64,000 bases of DNA from CAZCVI01 sp964502145 (GCA_964502145.1 CAZCVI010000001.1:248001-312000); one strand, 5' to 3'; counted from the first letter of the stretch, positions 16,363 through 24,710 are shown. The notes: generated from the letters alone by a model not told the origin. Program-made: numbers and translations.

Positions 16363-17430
16363 ATGGATATAATTGTTAGATCGCCCAATTGGATTGGCGA
16401 TTGCGTGATGGCATTGCCTGCATTACGAGCGTTAAAATTCTATTTCCCTGAGGCCACTATTTATCTGGTCACTAAGAACACCCTGTCTGGCATTTTCAAA
16501 AACATCCAGGAAATCCAAGAGATCATCACTATCCCGGATAAAATCAGTTTCCAGAATATATTCACGACCGCCCGCTTGTTACGTAAAACACGTATCAAGC
16601 AGGGAATTCTATTTACTAATTCGTTTGCTTCCGCGCTTTTGTTCCGCTTGGCTGGAATTAAGAAACTGCTGGGTTATGCCAAAGATTATCGTAGCTTCTT
16701 ACTTTCAACTGCCCTACCTTTCCCGGAAAATGATAGACATCACATTCATTTTTACTTGGACTTGGTCTTGGGTTTTAAAAAGAAACAACGCTCTCATTCG
16801 GAACCAGAAGAACCTGCGACGTTAACGAATACGCAATTTTCAAACGCATTAGTGATCACCCCGGCGGAACGAGAACAGGTATTGTCCCGGTTAACTGAAT
16901 TGGGAATAGGGGAGGGAATGGTATGGGTTGGCATTGCTCCTGCCGCTGCATATGGTAGTGGGAAACAGTGGCTGCCGGATCGGTTTGCGCAACTCGTGCA
17001 ACGCATTTCAAATGAATTGCCCCATGTTCAACTCCTGCTTTTTGGAACCCAGAAAGAGTTTCCCCAGATCGCGTCAATTGCTGGCAATGGGAAGTTCCCT
17101 GCTGTGTTTAATTTAGCCGGGTTATTGAGTTTACGTGAAACAATCGTGGCCATGTCTTTTTGTCATGGCTTTATAGCAAATGATTCCGGGTTAATGCATG
17201 TGGCTTCCAGTTTGAATATCCCTTTGCTTGCGCTGTTTGGTCCCACGCGTCCGGAAAAAAGCGGGCCATTGCATGCGGCATCTGTGGTGATTCATTATCC
17301 TACTGATTGTGGGCCCTGTTTGTCCCGTCAATGTCCGTTTCCTGATCATCCCTGCATGTCTGCTATTACTGTGGAAGACGTATTTGCGAAATTAGTGGGG
17401 GTATTGCCTGTTCTGGAGAAACATGAATAA
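16363..17430 (+). CDS. waaF: Lipopolysaccharide heptosyltransferase II-like (WaaF)
   Basis: 355 residues, glycosyltransferase family 9, GT-B fold. It adds a heptose to the LPS inner core. Visible: IIVRSPNWIGDCVMALPALRAL at the N-terminus, the ADP-heptose site VGIAPAAAYGSGKQWLPDRFA, and ANDSGLMHVASSLNIPLLALFGPT followed by the CGPCLSRQCPFPDHPC cysteine region. It overlaps gmhB by 8 bases, a natural pairing for heptose synthesis and transfer, and shows the organism makes LPS. No clear ribosome site at the ATG; the start is set by homology. Confidence 0.93.
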   Translation: MDIIVRSPNWIGDCVMALPALRALKFYFPEATIYLVTKNTLSGIFKNIQEIQEIITIPDKISFQNIFTTARLLRKTRIKQGILFTNSFASALLFRLAGIKKLLGYAKDYRSFLLSTALPFPENDRHHIHFYLDLVLGFKKKQRSHSEPEEPATLTNTQFSNALVITPAEREQVLSRLTELGIGEGMVWVGIAPAAAYGSGKQWLPDRFAQLVQRISNELPHVQLLLFGTQKEFPQIASIAGNGKFPAVFNLAGLLSLRETIVAMSFCHGFIANDSGLMHVASSLNIPLLALFGPTRPEKSGPLHAASVVIHYPTDCGPCLSRQCPFPDHPCMSAITVEDVFAKLVGVLPVLEKHE

Positions 17431-17980
17431 AGCGATTTTTCTTGATCGTGATGGCACGTTGATTGAAGAAAAAGGGTATATCTGTCACCTTGAGCAATCC
17501 TATATCTTCCCTTTTGCCGCGCAGGCTATTTTGCGTATGCATGAATTGGGTTTTAAGGTGATTGTTATTTCCAATCAATCTGCTATTGCGAGGGGAACCT
17601 GCACCACGGCCCAAGTGGAACAAATTCATGCGGATATCGCGCGTGTTTTATGGCAAGAAAACGCCCGGATTGACAAGTTTTATTATTGTCCGTATCATCC
17701 CAAAGGTATTGTGCCGCAATACAGGCAAAAACATCACTGGCGTAAACCCCAACCGGGCATGATTTTGCAAGCGGCCCAGGATTTTAAGCTCTCGTTGCCT
17801 GATTCTTATATGATTGGGGATGATCTGTGTGATATCCAGGCAGGTCTTCAAGCGGGTTGCAAAACAATCCTGGTTCTGACGGGCAAAGGGGAACAAACAC
17901 GTGTCAAACTGGCCCAAGAAGGTCTCACCCCAGACCTAATCACGGAAAATATTCTGACTGCCATCCAGGCTCTGGACTAA
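17423..17980 (+). CDS. gmhB: D,D-heptose 1,7-bisphosphate phosphatase (GmhB)
   Basis: 185 residues, HAD family; removes the 7-phosphate from heptose bisphosphate for ADP-heptose. HAD motifs: FLDRDGTLIEE (two catalytic Asp), VISNQSA (motif II), RKPQPGM (motif III Lys) and MIGDDLCDIQAG (motif IV). The zinc loop keeps C-P-Y-H, but the second pair that reads C-D-C in E. coli reads H-H-W here, so zinc binding may be changed or lost. The last codons and stop lie inside repeat element B copy 2, suggesting the repeat reshaped the C-terminus. Start overlaps waaF by 8 bases. Confidence 0.92.
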   Translation: MNKAIFLDRDGTLIEEKGYICHLEQSYIFPFAAQAILRMHELGFKVIVISNQSAIARGTCTTAQVEQIHADIARVLWQENARIDKFYYCPYHPKGIVPQYRQKHHWRKPQPGMILQAAQDFKLSLPDSYMIGDDLCDIQAGLQAGCKTILVLTGKGEQTRVKLAQEGLTPDLITENILTAIQALD

Positions 17981-18095
17981 CTGGACATTCTGGACTAACT
18001 GGACTTCATAAAATCTGTAATTTTTCAAGCTTGTCCAGTATGTCCAGTTAGTCCAGTAAGTCCAGAATGTCCAGTTTGCCTCGGTTATCCGTGGT
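17971..18095. repeat. Family B hairpin repeat element, copy 2
   Basis: TGGACNNNC 9-bp units from 17972 and the inverted GTCCAGNNN array to about 18076, then a decayed CCTCGGTTATCCGTGG hairpin. It begins within gmhB codons and lies in the convergent gmhB/groES spacer, where it may also terminate both transcripts. Confidence 0.85.
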
Positions 18096-18127
18096 AGTTA
18101 TAAAATTGCTGATTAATTCTAGATAAA

Positions 18128-18394
18128 TTAACTGATTTTGGCCAGTATATCTGCGCGGGTAATCAGCAGGTGCTTTACACCTTCAATCTTGATCTCTTCC
18201 CCCGCATACTTGCCATACAGAACTTTCTCGCCGATCTTGATCAGTGCTTTTAAGTCTTCGTCTGTGCCTACCGCGATCACTTCACCCATGCTCGGTTTTT
18301 CTTTGGCTGTATCGGGAATAATAATCGACCCGTGTTTCTCTTCTGCTTCTATCGGTTTCACCAAAACTCTTTCATCCAAGGGTTGTACTTTCAT
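18128..18394 (-). CDS. groES: Co-chaperonin GroES (10 kDa)
   Basis: 88 residues, heptameric lid for GroEL. It shows VQPLDERVLVKPIEAEEK at the start, the mobile loop with GSIIIPDTAKEKP, and the VLYGKYAGEEIKIEG roof region. AAAGGAG precedes the ATG. It is a single-gene unit with its own promoter (18449-18477), separated from groEL by about 15 kb although on the same strand. Convergent with gmhB. Confidence 0.97.
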   Translation of the reverse strand: MKVQPLDERVLVKPIEAEEKHGSIIIPDTAKEKPSMGEVIAVGTDEDLKALIKIGEKVLYGKYAGEEIKIEGVKHLLITRADILAKIS

Positions 18395-18448
18395 GAAATG
18401 TGCTCCTTTTTTTTTGATATTTATTCATTTCTTAGTCTCTTAAGCTTT

Positions 18449-18477
18449 TTTTTACCATACTTTCGACCATTTGTCAA
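18449..18477 (-). promoter_or_regulatory. Promoter of groES
   Basis: Minus strand TTGACA (18477-18472), 17-bp spacer, TAAAAA (18454-18449). The -35 box is perfect and the -10 box is weak. Confidence 0.55.
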
Positions 18478-18505
18478 AAAAAAAGCGGGAAACGTATGAA
18501 AGGGG

Positions 18506-18533
18506 TTGACGGAAATTTTTAAACTGATAAAAT
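18506..18533 (+). promoter_or_regulatory. Putative promoter of the aminotransferase operon
   Basis: TTGACG (18506-18511), 16-bp spacer, TAAAAT (18528-18533), about 70 bases upstream of the first gene. Confidence 0.5.
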
Positions 18534-18601
18534 ATCAAATGTACAGCAATATCGTATTAATAGAGTATAAAATAATAGTACAATATAAATGAGGTGATTT
18601 A

Positions 18602-19807
18602 ATGACAAAATACAGTTCGCAAGCGTTAATGGACATGGAGCATCATTATGGTGCCCATAATTACCATCCCTTGGAAGTCGTGATTTGCAAAGCCGAGGGC
18701 ATCTGGGTTGAAGACCCTGAAGGTAAACGTTATATTGATATGTTATCTGCATATTCGGCAGTAAACCAGGGTCATCGGCATCCTGCCATTATAAAAGCCT
18801 TGAAAGACCAGGCAGATGTATTGACCTTAACTTCCCGCGCGTTTTTTAATGACAAATGGCCTATTTTTGCTGAAAAATTGGCTAAATTGGTGGGCAAAGA
18901 CATGATTCTACCCATGAACACGGGCGCTGAAGCTGTTGAAACTGCCCTGAAAACAATGAGAAAATGGGGCTATAAAGTAAAAGGCGTGGCTCCTGAGAAA
19001 GCTGAAATCATCGTGTTCGAAGAAAACTTCCACGGTAGAACCACGACCATCATCTCCTTCTCCACCGACCCCGTAGCCCATGATTTTTACGGTCCTTTTA
19101 CCCCCGGTTTTAAAATTGTTCCTTATAATGACCTGGAAGCCGTAAAAAAAGCAGTGAATAGTAATACTGTCGGTATCCTAGTGGAACCTATTCAAGGTGA
19201 AGCAGGCGTGGTTGTGCCCGATGATGGTTATCTCAAAGGCCTCCGCGACATCTGCGACACACACAACGTGCTCTTGGCTGTCGATGAAGTACAAACTGGC
19301 TTCTGTCGAACTGGGAAAATGTTTGCTTTCCAACACGAAGGGATTGAACCCGATATCATCATCATGGGTAAAGCCCTCGGTGGTGGCGTGTTTCCTGTTA
19401 GCGCTGTCGCCGCCAATCAAGATGTACTCGGTGTATTTGAGGCTGGGAGTCATGGTTCCACCTTTGGTGGCAATCCCCTCGGTTGCGCTGTGGCTATGGC
19501 TTCGATTGATGTTCTGGTCAATGAAAAACTCGACGAACGCGCCCAAGAATTGGGAGAATACTTTAGAACACAGTTACGGTCTATCAAATCCGATAAAATC
19601 GAATTGGTTCGCGGTAAAGGTCTTTTGATTGGCCTGGTACTGAAAAAATCGGCAGGCAAAGCGCGCATCTATACGACAAAACTGAAAGATAGCGGCATTC
19701 TCTGCAAAGAAACCCATGACTGGATCATCCGTTTCGCACCACCACTGATCATCAAAAAAGAAGAGATTGATTATGCCATGGAGCGGATTAGAGAAATCCT
19801 CGCTTAA
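18602..19807 (+). CDS. rocD: Ornithine aminotransferase-like PLP enzyme
   Basis: 401 residues, class III aminotransferase. Ornithine aminotransferase moves the delta-amino group of ornithine to 2-oxoglutarate. Strong matches include MEHHYGAHNYHPLEVV, DMLSAYSAVNQGHRHP, PMNTGAEAVETALK, FHGRTTTIISFS, the PLP-pyridine Asp in LLAVDEVQTGFCRTGK and the Schiff-base Lys in IIMGKALGGGVFPVSA. The length is normal. It is followed after 2 bases by a PseG-like gene and then an ATP-grasp gene, so in this organism it might instead act on a nucleotide-sugar or peptide substrate; ornithine is the default by similarity. Confidence 0.88.
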   Translation: MTKYSSQALMDMEHHYGAHNYHPLEVVICKAEGIWVEDPEGKRYIDMLSAYSAVNQGHRHPAIIKALKDQADVLTLTSRAFFNDKWPIFAEKLAKLVGKDMILPMNTGAEAVETALKTMRKWGYKVKGVAPEKAEIIVFEENFHGRTTTIISFSTDPVAHDFYGPFTPGFKIVPYNDLEAVKKAVNSNTVGILVEPIQGEAGVVVPDDGYLKGLRDICDTHNVLLAVDEVQTGFCRTGKMFAFQHEGIEPDIIIMGKALGGGVFPVSAVAANQDVLGVFEAGSHGSTFGGNPLGCAVAMASIDVLVNEKLDERAQELGEYFRTQLRSIKSDKIELVRGKGLLIGLVLKKSAGKARIYTTKLKDSGILCKETHDWIIRFAPPLIIKKEEIDYAMERIREILA

Positions 19808-19809
19808 TA

Positions 19810-20802
19810 ATGATTGTATTCAGGACAGATGCCTCGGCTAATATTGGCTTCGGACATATCAAACGAAGTTCATACTTGGCATCCCTCCTGAAAAACGACA
19901 CCGAAATACTGTTTTGTATCGGCAGCGATAAAATCGCTGCCAGATACTTAACAGAGAAAAATATCCCCTATAAAATCGCCAATCAATGGGAACTTCCTAA
20001 CGATTCCGCCATCACCGCTATATTATTCGACTTACCCCAATTCACCGACCACGATATTCACTTGCTCCACCGTGCCCAAGAGTTAAATATAAAAACCATT
20101 CAAATCACTGACCTGGGTTTATGCCAACAACCCGTAGATTTTACCATTGATGCCGCGTTGGTTTCCCTGTTCCCCTACAATCCCGAAGTGTATACCACCG
20201 GTAAAACCCTGTTTTGCGGTCCAGAATATGCCATTCTGCACAATAAATTCAGGCATTTTAATAAAATAAAACGCAAGTACCGGCGCAACATTGAAGAAGT
20301 ATTTATTTGTCTGGGTGGTGGTGCCGATTATCAGCGCTTACGAGCCACCATTGATCTGCTGAGCCGCAGACAATTGCGCCTGAAGATCGCCCCCGGCTTT
20401 TATTTGAAACCCTCTGCCCGCAAAACACTCAAACGCATCTACCCGAAGATTCACTTCGTGGGAAAAACCGATAACCTTGCCCGGGCTTTTTTTGAGGCCG
20501 ATGTCGCGTTGATTACTTCTGGTGTTGCTGCCTTTGAAGCCGCAGCCGTGGGCACTCCCGCTTTGTACTGCTATTACCACGAGGAACAAAAATTTATCGC
20601 CCAAAGCTTTGAAAAACACGGCGCGGGTTTAGAAATTGCAAATATTGACGATATAGAACGCATGGGCAAGATTATGCTGGATAAATTAACTAGTTTGACA
20701 CTGGAAAATCGTATTCGTATGGGTGGTACGGCCAAACAACAGGTCGATGCACGCGGGGTATACCGTATTATTGAATTAATGCACAGGGAGACCTTGATTT
20801 AA
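19810..20802 (+). CDS. PseG/SpsG-like nucleotide-sugar hydrolase or glycosyltransferase
   Basis: 330 residues, GT-B fold. The N-terminal RTDASANIGFGHIKRSSYLA matches the PseG glycine/histidine motif (usually R-x-D-x-S-x-x-I-G-x-G-H-x-x-R), and the C-terminal ALITSGVAAFEAAAVGTPALY binds the nucleotide. PseG removes UDP in pseudaminic acid synthesis; SpsG homologues act in spore-coat sugars. It starts 2 bases after rocD without its own ribosome site, so it is coupled to it. No PseB/C/H/I/F genes are visible, so pseudaminate synthesis is not supported. Confidence 0.8.
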   Translation: MIVFRTDASANIGFGHIKRSSYLASLLKNDTEILFCIGSDKIAARYLTEKNIPYKIANQWELPNDSAITAILFDLPQFTDHDIHLLHRAQELNIKTIQITDLGLCQQPVDFTIDAALVSLFPYNPEVYTTGKTLFCGPEYAILHNKFRHFNKIKRKYRRNIEEVFICLGGGADYQRLRATIDLLSRRQLRLKIAPGFYLKPSARKTLKRIYPKIHFVGKTDNLARAFFEADVALITSGVAAFEAAAVGTPALYCYYHEEQKFIAQSFEKHGAGLEIANIDDIERMGKIMLDKLTSLTLENRIRMGGTAKQQVDARGVYRIIELMHRETLI

Positions 20803-20830
20803 AGCCGGGTTCCCGGTACAGGGTGGTCAT

Positions 20831-21853
20831 ATGAAACCCGTGAATGTGTTAATCACTGCTGCTTCACGGCGTGTTGCTCTGGCGCGAAATTTCAGGCTCG
20901 CACTGGAGAAGTTCGGCGGGAATCTGATTTCTGTCGATTATGATATTTATTCTCCCGCCCTCTTTTTTAGTCATCGACACTATAAAGTGCCCCTCGTGAT
21001 GGACCCCAATTACCTCTCTACTATCAACCATATTATCAAAAAGGAAAACGTCTCTCTTATTATCCCTTCGATTGATCAGGAACTGATGTTGTGGGCCCAA
21101 CACCGGGATGAATTTCTTGATCGCGGCGTTTGTGTTTCTATCTCTCCCCCCGAAACCATTAAAATATGCAATGACAAGTGGGAGACTTTCAAATTTTTTA
21201 AAGCCAATCGGATTCCTTTTCCCAATAGTTATTTGCCTGAGATGTTGACTTACCGCATGCAGTATCCCTTGTTTATCAAGCCGCGGGATGGTCGTGGCAG
21301 TGTGCAAGCGCATATAGTGCGCAATAAAAAAGAATTGGACTTTTTTACCGAGTATGTTCATAATCCCCTCGTACAGGATTATTTGTTGGGCAAAGAGTTT
21401 ACCGTTGATGCTTTTTTTGCCCAGGATGGGCGCTTGATTAGTTATGTCCCCAGGTACAGGTTGGTCGTTCGTTCCGGTGTGTCTGATCGGGGCCGCACGT
21501 TTAAGAATGAAAAGCTCGCCAAATGGATTGAGAAGATCGGTCTAAGATTAAAATTCAGGGGTGCCGTGAATATTCAGGGCAGAATTTATAAGCGGGGCAT
21601 CACTTTTTTTGAAATTAACCCCAGGTTCTCCGGTGGTATTCAACTTTCTACTGCGGCAGGTCCAAATTTTGCCGAATTTATCGTGCGCGAGTTAAATGGC
21701 GAAATTCTAACCCCCAAACTCGGACAATATACCAATCGACTCACGATGACTAGTTTTGAAGACAGTTTGTTTCTTGATTCCAGGCGCAATGTGCAGTTCT
21801 TCTATAAAACCCACTCCGATATTGTCCCCACTAAGAACAAAACTAAACTGTGA
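20831..21853 (+). CDS. ATP-grasp ligase
   Basis: 340 residues, carbamoyl-phosphate-synthase-type ATP-grasp. The N-terminal pre-ATP domain has VLITAASRRVALARNFRLAL. The ATP-grasp domain has PLFIKPRDGRGS (phosphate-binding loop), VQDYLLGKEFTVDAFF and FFEINPRFSGG (Mg-binding Glu and Asn). Such enzymes ligate a carboxylate to an amine or thiol. It lies 28 bases after the PseG-like gene, last in the operon. A role joining an amino acid to a surface sugar or peptide is an inference from context only. Confidence 0.82.
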   Translation: MKPVNVLITAASRRVALARNFRLALEKFGGNLISVDYDIYSPALFFSHRHYKVPLVMDPNYLSTINHIIKKENVSLIIPSIDQELMLWAQHRDEFLDRGVCVSISPPETIKICNDKWETFKFFKANRIPFPNSYLPEMLTYRMQYPLFIKPRDGRGSVQAHIVRNKKELDFFTEYVHNPLVQDYLLGKEFTVDAFFAQDGRLISYVPRYRLVVRSGVSDRGRTFKNEKLAKWIEKIGLRLKFRGAVNIQGRIYKRGITFFEINPRFSGGIQLSTAAGPNFAEFIVRELNGEILTPKLGQYTNRLTMTSFEDSLFLDSRRNVQFFYKTHSDIVPTKNKTKL

Positions 21854-21862
21854 GATGACTAA

Positions 21863-22044
21863 CCCTGGATGCACCATCATTTATAAAAGAGCCACGGTTA
21901 ACCGTGGCTCACTGGACTATCTGGACATACTGGACTATCTGGACAAGCTGGAAAAATAAAAGGTTTATTGAAGTCCAGTAAGTCCAGAATGTCCAGTAAG
22001 TCCAGATAGTCCAGTTTTTTAAAAAATTTGGCGCTGGATTTAAG
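21863..22044. repeat. Family B hairpin repeat element, copy 3
   Basis: A 22-bp perfect palindrome built on GAGCCACGGTT/AACCGTGGCTC (about 21889-21910), then TGGACNNNC units (about 21911-21948) and the inverted array (about 21974-22014). Degraded outer arms are CCCTGGATGCACCA and TTTGGCGCTGGATTTAAG. Confidence 0.85.
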
Positions 22045-22079
22045 TAACCCATTACTATTTATTAGTTGCAAAAAAAATG

Positions 22080-22098
22080 GTATACTAAGACAGTATAC
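22080..22098. promoter_or_regulatory. Operator-like dyad at the FlgO-like gene promoter
   Basis: GTATACTAAGACAGTATAC: 7-bp perfect inverted arms with a 5-bp spacer. TATACT inside it can serve as the -10 box, so a bound repressor would block transcription of the gene at 22118. Confidence 0.5.
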
Positions 22099-22117
22099 AT
22101 AAGAAGTGGAAGTAACT

Positions 22118-22735
22118 ATGAAACGATTCGTTTTACTGCTGTTTATAATAGTTTTGCTGATTGGGTGTGTCACTGCCGGGCATTATAGTGGTGATACCTC
22201 CCGGGATATTGATGTGCGAACCCTGGGGACCATGCTGAATGATTCGTTGCGCCAACCCGCACTGAAGAATCAAGAAATCGGCATTTTATCGTTCGCCAAC
22301 CTCAATAACCTCCAAGAAGTCGAACCTCTGGGCCGCCTTCTGCAGGAACGTCTCTCTCATTCCCTGTTTGATCTTGGTTTTCGTATTGTCGAAATCCGCC
22401 GGGGCAATGAAATCTATTATGTGCCGCTCACCGGCGAATTAAACCTGACGCGCTTAAAAGAAAAACTCAAACGCTCCGAGTTCAGCGAAATCAAAGCCCT
22501 GGTCATGGGCACTTATCTTGATGCCGGGGATTATATCTATGTGCGCTCCCAGCTAGTTGATCTGGAAAACAGCCTGATCCGCGCCAGTGGTGAAATTAAA
22601 ATCAAAAAAGGCGAATACCTCGCTAAACTGCTACGCGTAGAGAAAAAGAAAAAAGGTCTCAAAGATCAAAAAGATCAAGATGTCTACGAACGGTTCCCCG
22701 AAGAGAACGGGATCACTGAAATTAAAAAAGAGTAA
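22118..22735 (+). CDS. FlgO-like outer-membrane lipoprotein
   Basis: 205 residues. The N-terminus MKRFVLLLFIIVLLIGC is a lipoprotein signal with the lipobox Cys at residue 17. The mature part resembles the FlgO domain: a search for TGxxIGILSF-like ILSFANLNNLQEVEPLGRLL, then LSHSLFDLGFRIVEIRRG and ALVMGTYLDAGDYIYVRSQLVD. FlgO proteins are envelope lipoproteins linked to flagella in Vibrio, but no flagellar genes are near, so the role is open. GGAAG precedes the ATG at 22118. The tail is Lys-rich. Confidence 0.78.
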   Translation: MKRFVLLLFIIVLLIGCVTAGHYSGDTSRDIDVRTLGTMLNDSLRQPALKNQEIGILSFANLNNLQEVEPLGRLLQERLSHSLFDLGFRIVEIRRGNEIYYVPLTGELNLTRLKEKLKRSEFSEIKALVMGTYLDAGDYIYVRSQLVDLENSLIRASGEIKIKKGEYLAKLLRVEKKKKGLKDQKDQDVYERFPEENGITEIKKE

Positions 22736-22786
22736 TATCTTATCTTCATTCCCAACCCGGAGAGTACCCCAACTATTTTTTTCTCC

Positions 22787-22815
22787 TTGACTTTTTTTTC
22801 CCAAATGTTTACAAT
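22787..22815 (+). promoter_or_regulatory. Promoter of the metal-binding protein gene
   Basis: TTGACT (22787-22792), 17-bp spacer, TACAAT (22810-22815). Confidence 0.65.
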
Positions 22816-22872
22816 CTAAACTTGGAAGAAAAGATTCGCGCGCTTATCAATGCGCGAGAAATGGAGGAATAA

Positions 22873-23268
22873 ATGAAACGTCATAGCAAACAACAACCAA
22901 TGTATACCCTGTTTATAGTGATTCTCTTTGCTTTTATGGTGGTGACTGTCACCCCAATCACCGCCGCAGAGAAAAAAGCCGAGGACACCCAGAAATGCTG
23001 CCCCGTATGTAAAAAAGAATTAACTACCACCCCCACCCAGTTCAAATCCGAATACAAGGGCAAAACAATTTACTTTGAAACCCAGAAATGCAAGACCGAG
23101 TTCGACAAAGACCCTGAAAAATACATGAAAAACTGTGAAGCTGCCGCAGTCTCTTACGCATGCCCCATGAAAGTCTGCGATTATAAGACCGATAAACCCG
23201 GCAAATGCCCTAAATGCGGCATGGATTTAAAAAAAGTCGAGGCTAAAGCGTCATGCTGTCAGCATTAA
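22873..23268 (+). CDS. Secreted YHS/heavy-metal-binding domain protein
   Basis: 131 residues. A signal peptide (hydrophobic 11-30, cleavage near ITAA-EKK) is followed by a YHS/TRASH-like domain with CCPVCKKEL and FETQKCKTEFDKDPEKYMKN (about 42-85), then a heavy-metal-binding domain with YACPMKVCDYKTDKPGKCPKCGMDL (seen as YACPM and PGKCPKCGM). It ends in CCQH. The Cys/Met/His pattern suggests periplasmic copper or other soft-metal binding, as in the N-terminal part of CusB-type proteins. GGAGGAA precedes the ATG. No efflux genes are nearby. Confidence 0.85.
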   Translation: MKRHSKQQPMYTLFIVILFAFMVVTVTPITAAEKKAEDTQKCCPVCKKELTTTPTQFKSEYKGKTIYFETQKCKTEFDKDPEKYMKNCEAAAVSYACPMKVCDYKTDKPGKCPKCGMDLKKVEAKASCCQH

Positions 23269-23283
23269 AGTAAAAAAGAAAAA

Positions 23284-23391
23284 GGGGCCCACGAATTACA
23301 CGAATTAACGCGAATTAAGAAAAAGAGAAAGAAAAAGATAGATTTTTTTTCGCGCTAATTCGTGGTAATTCGTGTAAATTCGTGGGCCATT
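23284..23391. repeat. Family C hairpin repeat element, copy 1
   Basis: GGGCCCACGAATTACACGAA-type units run one way (23284-23318) and AATTCGTG-type units with terminal GGGCC run back (23361-23391), around an A/G-rich loop. The units are 9-10 bp. Confidence 0.85.
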
Positions 23392-23437
23392 CTTTTTTTT
23401 AACATAACATATAACCAAAAACCAAGAGGTGCTTAAA

Positions 23438-23920
23438 ATGGAATTAGAACTAGTCAAAATCGACAACCCGGGGGAACTTAATTTTATCTTGGGACAGTCC
23501 CACTTCATCAAAACTGTGGAAGATATCCACGAGGCATTGGTCAACACCGTGCCGGGAATCAAATTTGCCGTCGCGTTCTGTGAAGCGTCCGGGAAATGTC
23601 TTATTCGCTGGAGCGGGACAGATGATGAACTCATTGCTCTGGCTAAAAAGAATGCCATGAATTTGTCCGCCGGCCACTCCTTCATTATTTTCCTCGGTAA
23701 TGCTTTTCCAATCAATGTATTGCGCATTATCAATCAAGTTCCCGAAGTGTGCCGCATCTTTTGTGCCTCCGCCAATCCCGTCGAAGTCATCATTGCCAAA
23801 TCAGAACTGGGCCGCGGTATTATGGGCGTCATTGATGGCCAATCTCCACTGGGTATCGAAACACAAGAAGATATCGCCGACCGCCACTCCTTCCTACGCA
23901 AAATCGGCTACAAATTCTAA
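23438..23920 (+). CDS. Adenosine-specific kinase family protein (DUF355)
   Basis: 160 residues. Nearly full-length match by eye to the DUF355/adenosine-specific kinase family known from Archaea and thermophilic bacteria: LGQSHFIKTVEDIHEALV, VPGIKFAVAFCEASGKCLIR, AGHSFIIFLGNAFPINVL, ELGRGIMGVIDG and the FLRKIGYKF C-terminus. The archaeal structure binds AMP, but the physiological reaction is not well settled. I begin at the ATG at 23438, seven bases after AGAGGTG; a GTG nine bases earlier is less likely. Solitary gene. Confidence 0.88.
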   Translation: MELELVKIDNPGELNFILGQSHFIKTVEDIHEALVNTVPGIKFAVAFCEASGKCLIRWSGTDDELIALAKKNAMNLSAGHSFIIFLGNAFPINVLRIINQVPEVCRIFCASANPVEVIIAKSELGRGIMGVIDGQSPLGIETQEDIADRHSFLRKIGYKF

Positions 23921-24038
23921 GACAATACCGGATAAAAAAAATAGTTTGCCGCATACTGTGAAATATTTCTTTTTTCATGTATAATTATATATAGAATAGA
24001 AAACGGGAAACAAAACCGATGGTCAGGAGGTTAAGCCA

Positions 24039-24710
24039 ATGGTTCAGAAGCAAGAATACATCATCAACTGCTGGCATTGCGGCGCAGAATTCGATGCCTT
24101 TGACGCCTCATTTTGCAGTCACCCCGATGCAACCAAAATCTGCCCTTTCTGCTTGAACTGTTTCTGCGATGCACCAGAAAAAGTAAGAACCAGCTTCATC
24201 CAACACAGCCCCATCGAACTATTACAAGAGAAAATCTCCTTCCAAGAAGGCGGCGAACGAAAACTGGGTGACATGCTGGTGCATGCCGGTAAAATCACCA
24301 GACACCAATTGGAACGAGCCATTGAAATGCAAAAACTCTCTTTAAAACAACTGGGCGAAATTCTCATTTCTGAAGGTTGGGTCACTATGAGCGATATCCA
24401 TATCATGTTGGTGGGTCAAAAAGAGATCGACGACATTGATCTCAGCCACTTTGTCCTTGATTTCGCCCTGGTGGAAAAGCTGGGCCACACCCTGTGTTTG
24501 CGTTTTCAATTCATTCCCCTGGAAATTATGGAAATAGATCGAAAAAGAATCCTCCGCTGTGTGGTCCGTTCAAAAGAATCTTACCACCATCTCAAGGGTT
24601 CGCAACTGTTATCGCCTTACCTGCTCATGCCCTATACCACAGACAATGAAAAATTCAACCAGCTCTTGCAAGAAATCCGTGACGATGATGATGTGCTGAC
24701 GCTCAGGTGA
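24039..24710 (+). CDS. Zinc-ribbon plus MshEN-like domain protein
   Basis: 223 residues. The N-terminal about 45 residues hold a Cys/His zinc ribbon (CWHCGAEF, CPFCLNCFC). The rest resembles the MshEN/GspE N-terminal domain: KLGDMLVHAGKITRHQLERAI, then KQLGEILISEGWVTMSDIHIML, a repeated L-G-x-x-L-x-x-x-G-x-x-x pattern that in MshE proteins binds cyclic-di-GMP. No ATPase domain is attached. A regulatory or adaptor role is inferred. Its last codons are copied again at 24831-24894 as part of a 187-bp tandem duplication. AGGAGG precedes the ATG. Confidence 0.72.
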   Translation: MVQKQEYIINCWHCGAEFDAFDASFCSHPDATKICPFCLNCFCDAPEKVRTSFIQHSPIELLQEKISFQEGGERKLGDMLVHAGKITRHQLERAIEMQKLSLKQLGEILISEGWVTMSDIHIMLVGQKEIDDIDLSHFVLDFALVEKLGHTLCLRFQFIPLEIMEIDRKRILRCVVRSKESYHHLKGSQLLSPYLLMPYTTDNEKFNQLLQEIRDDDDVLTLR

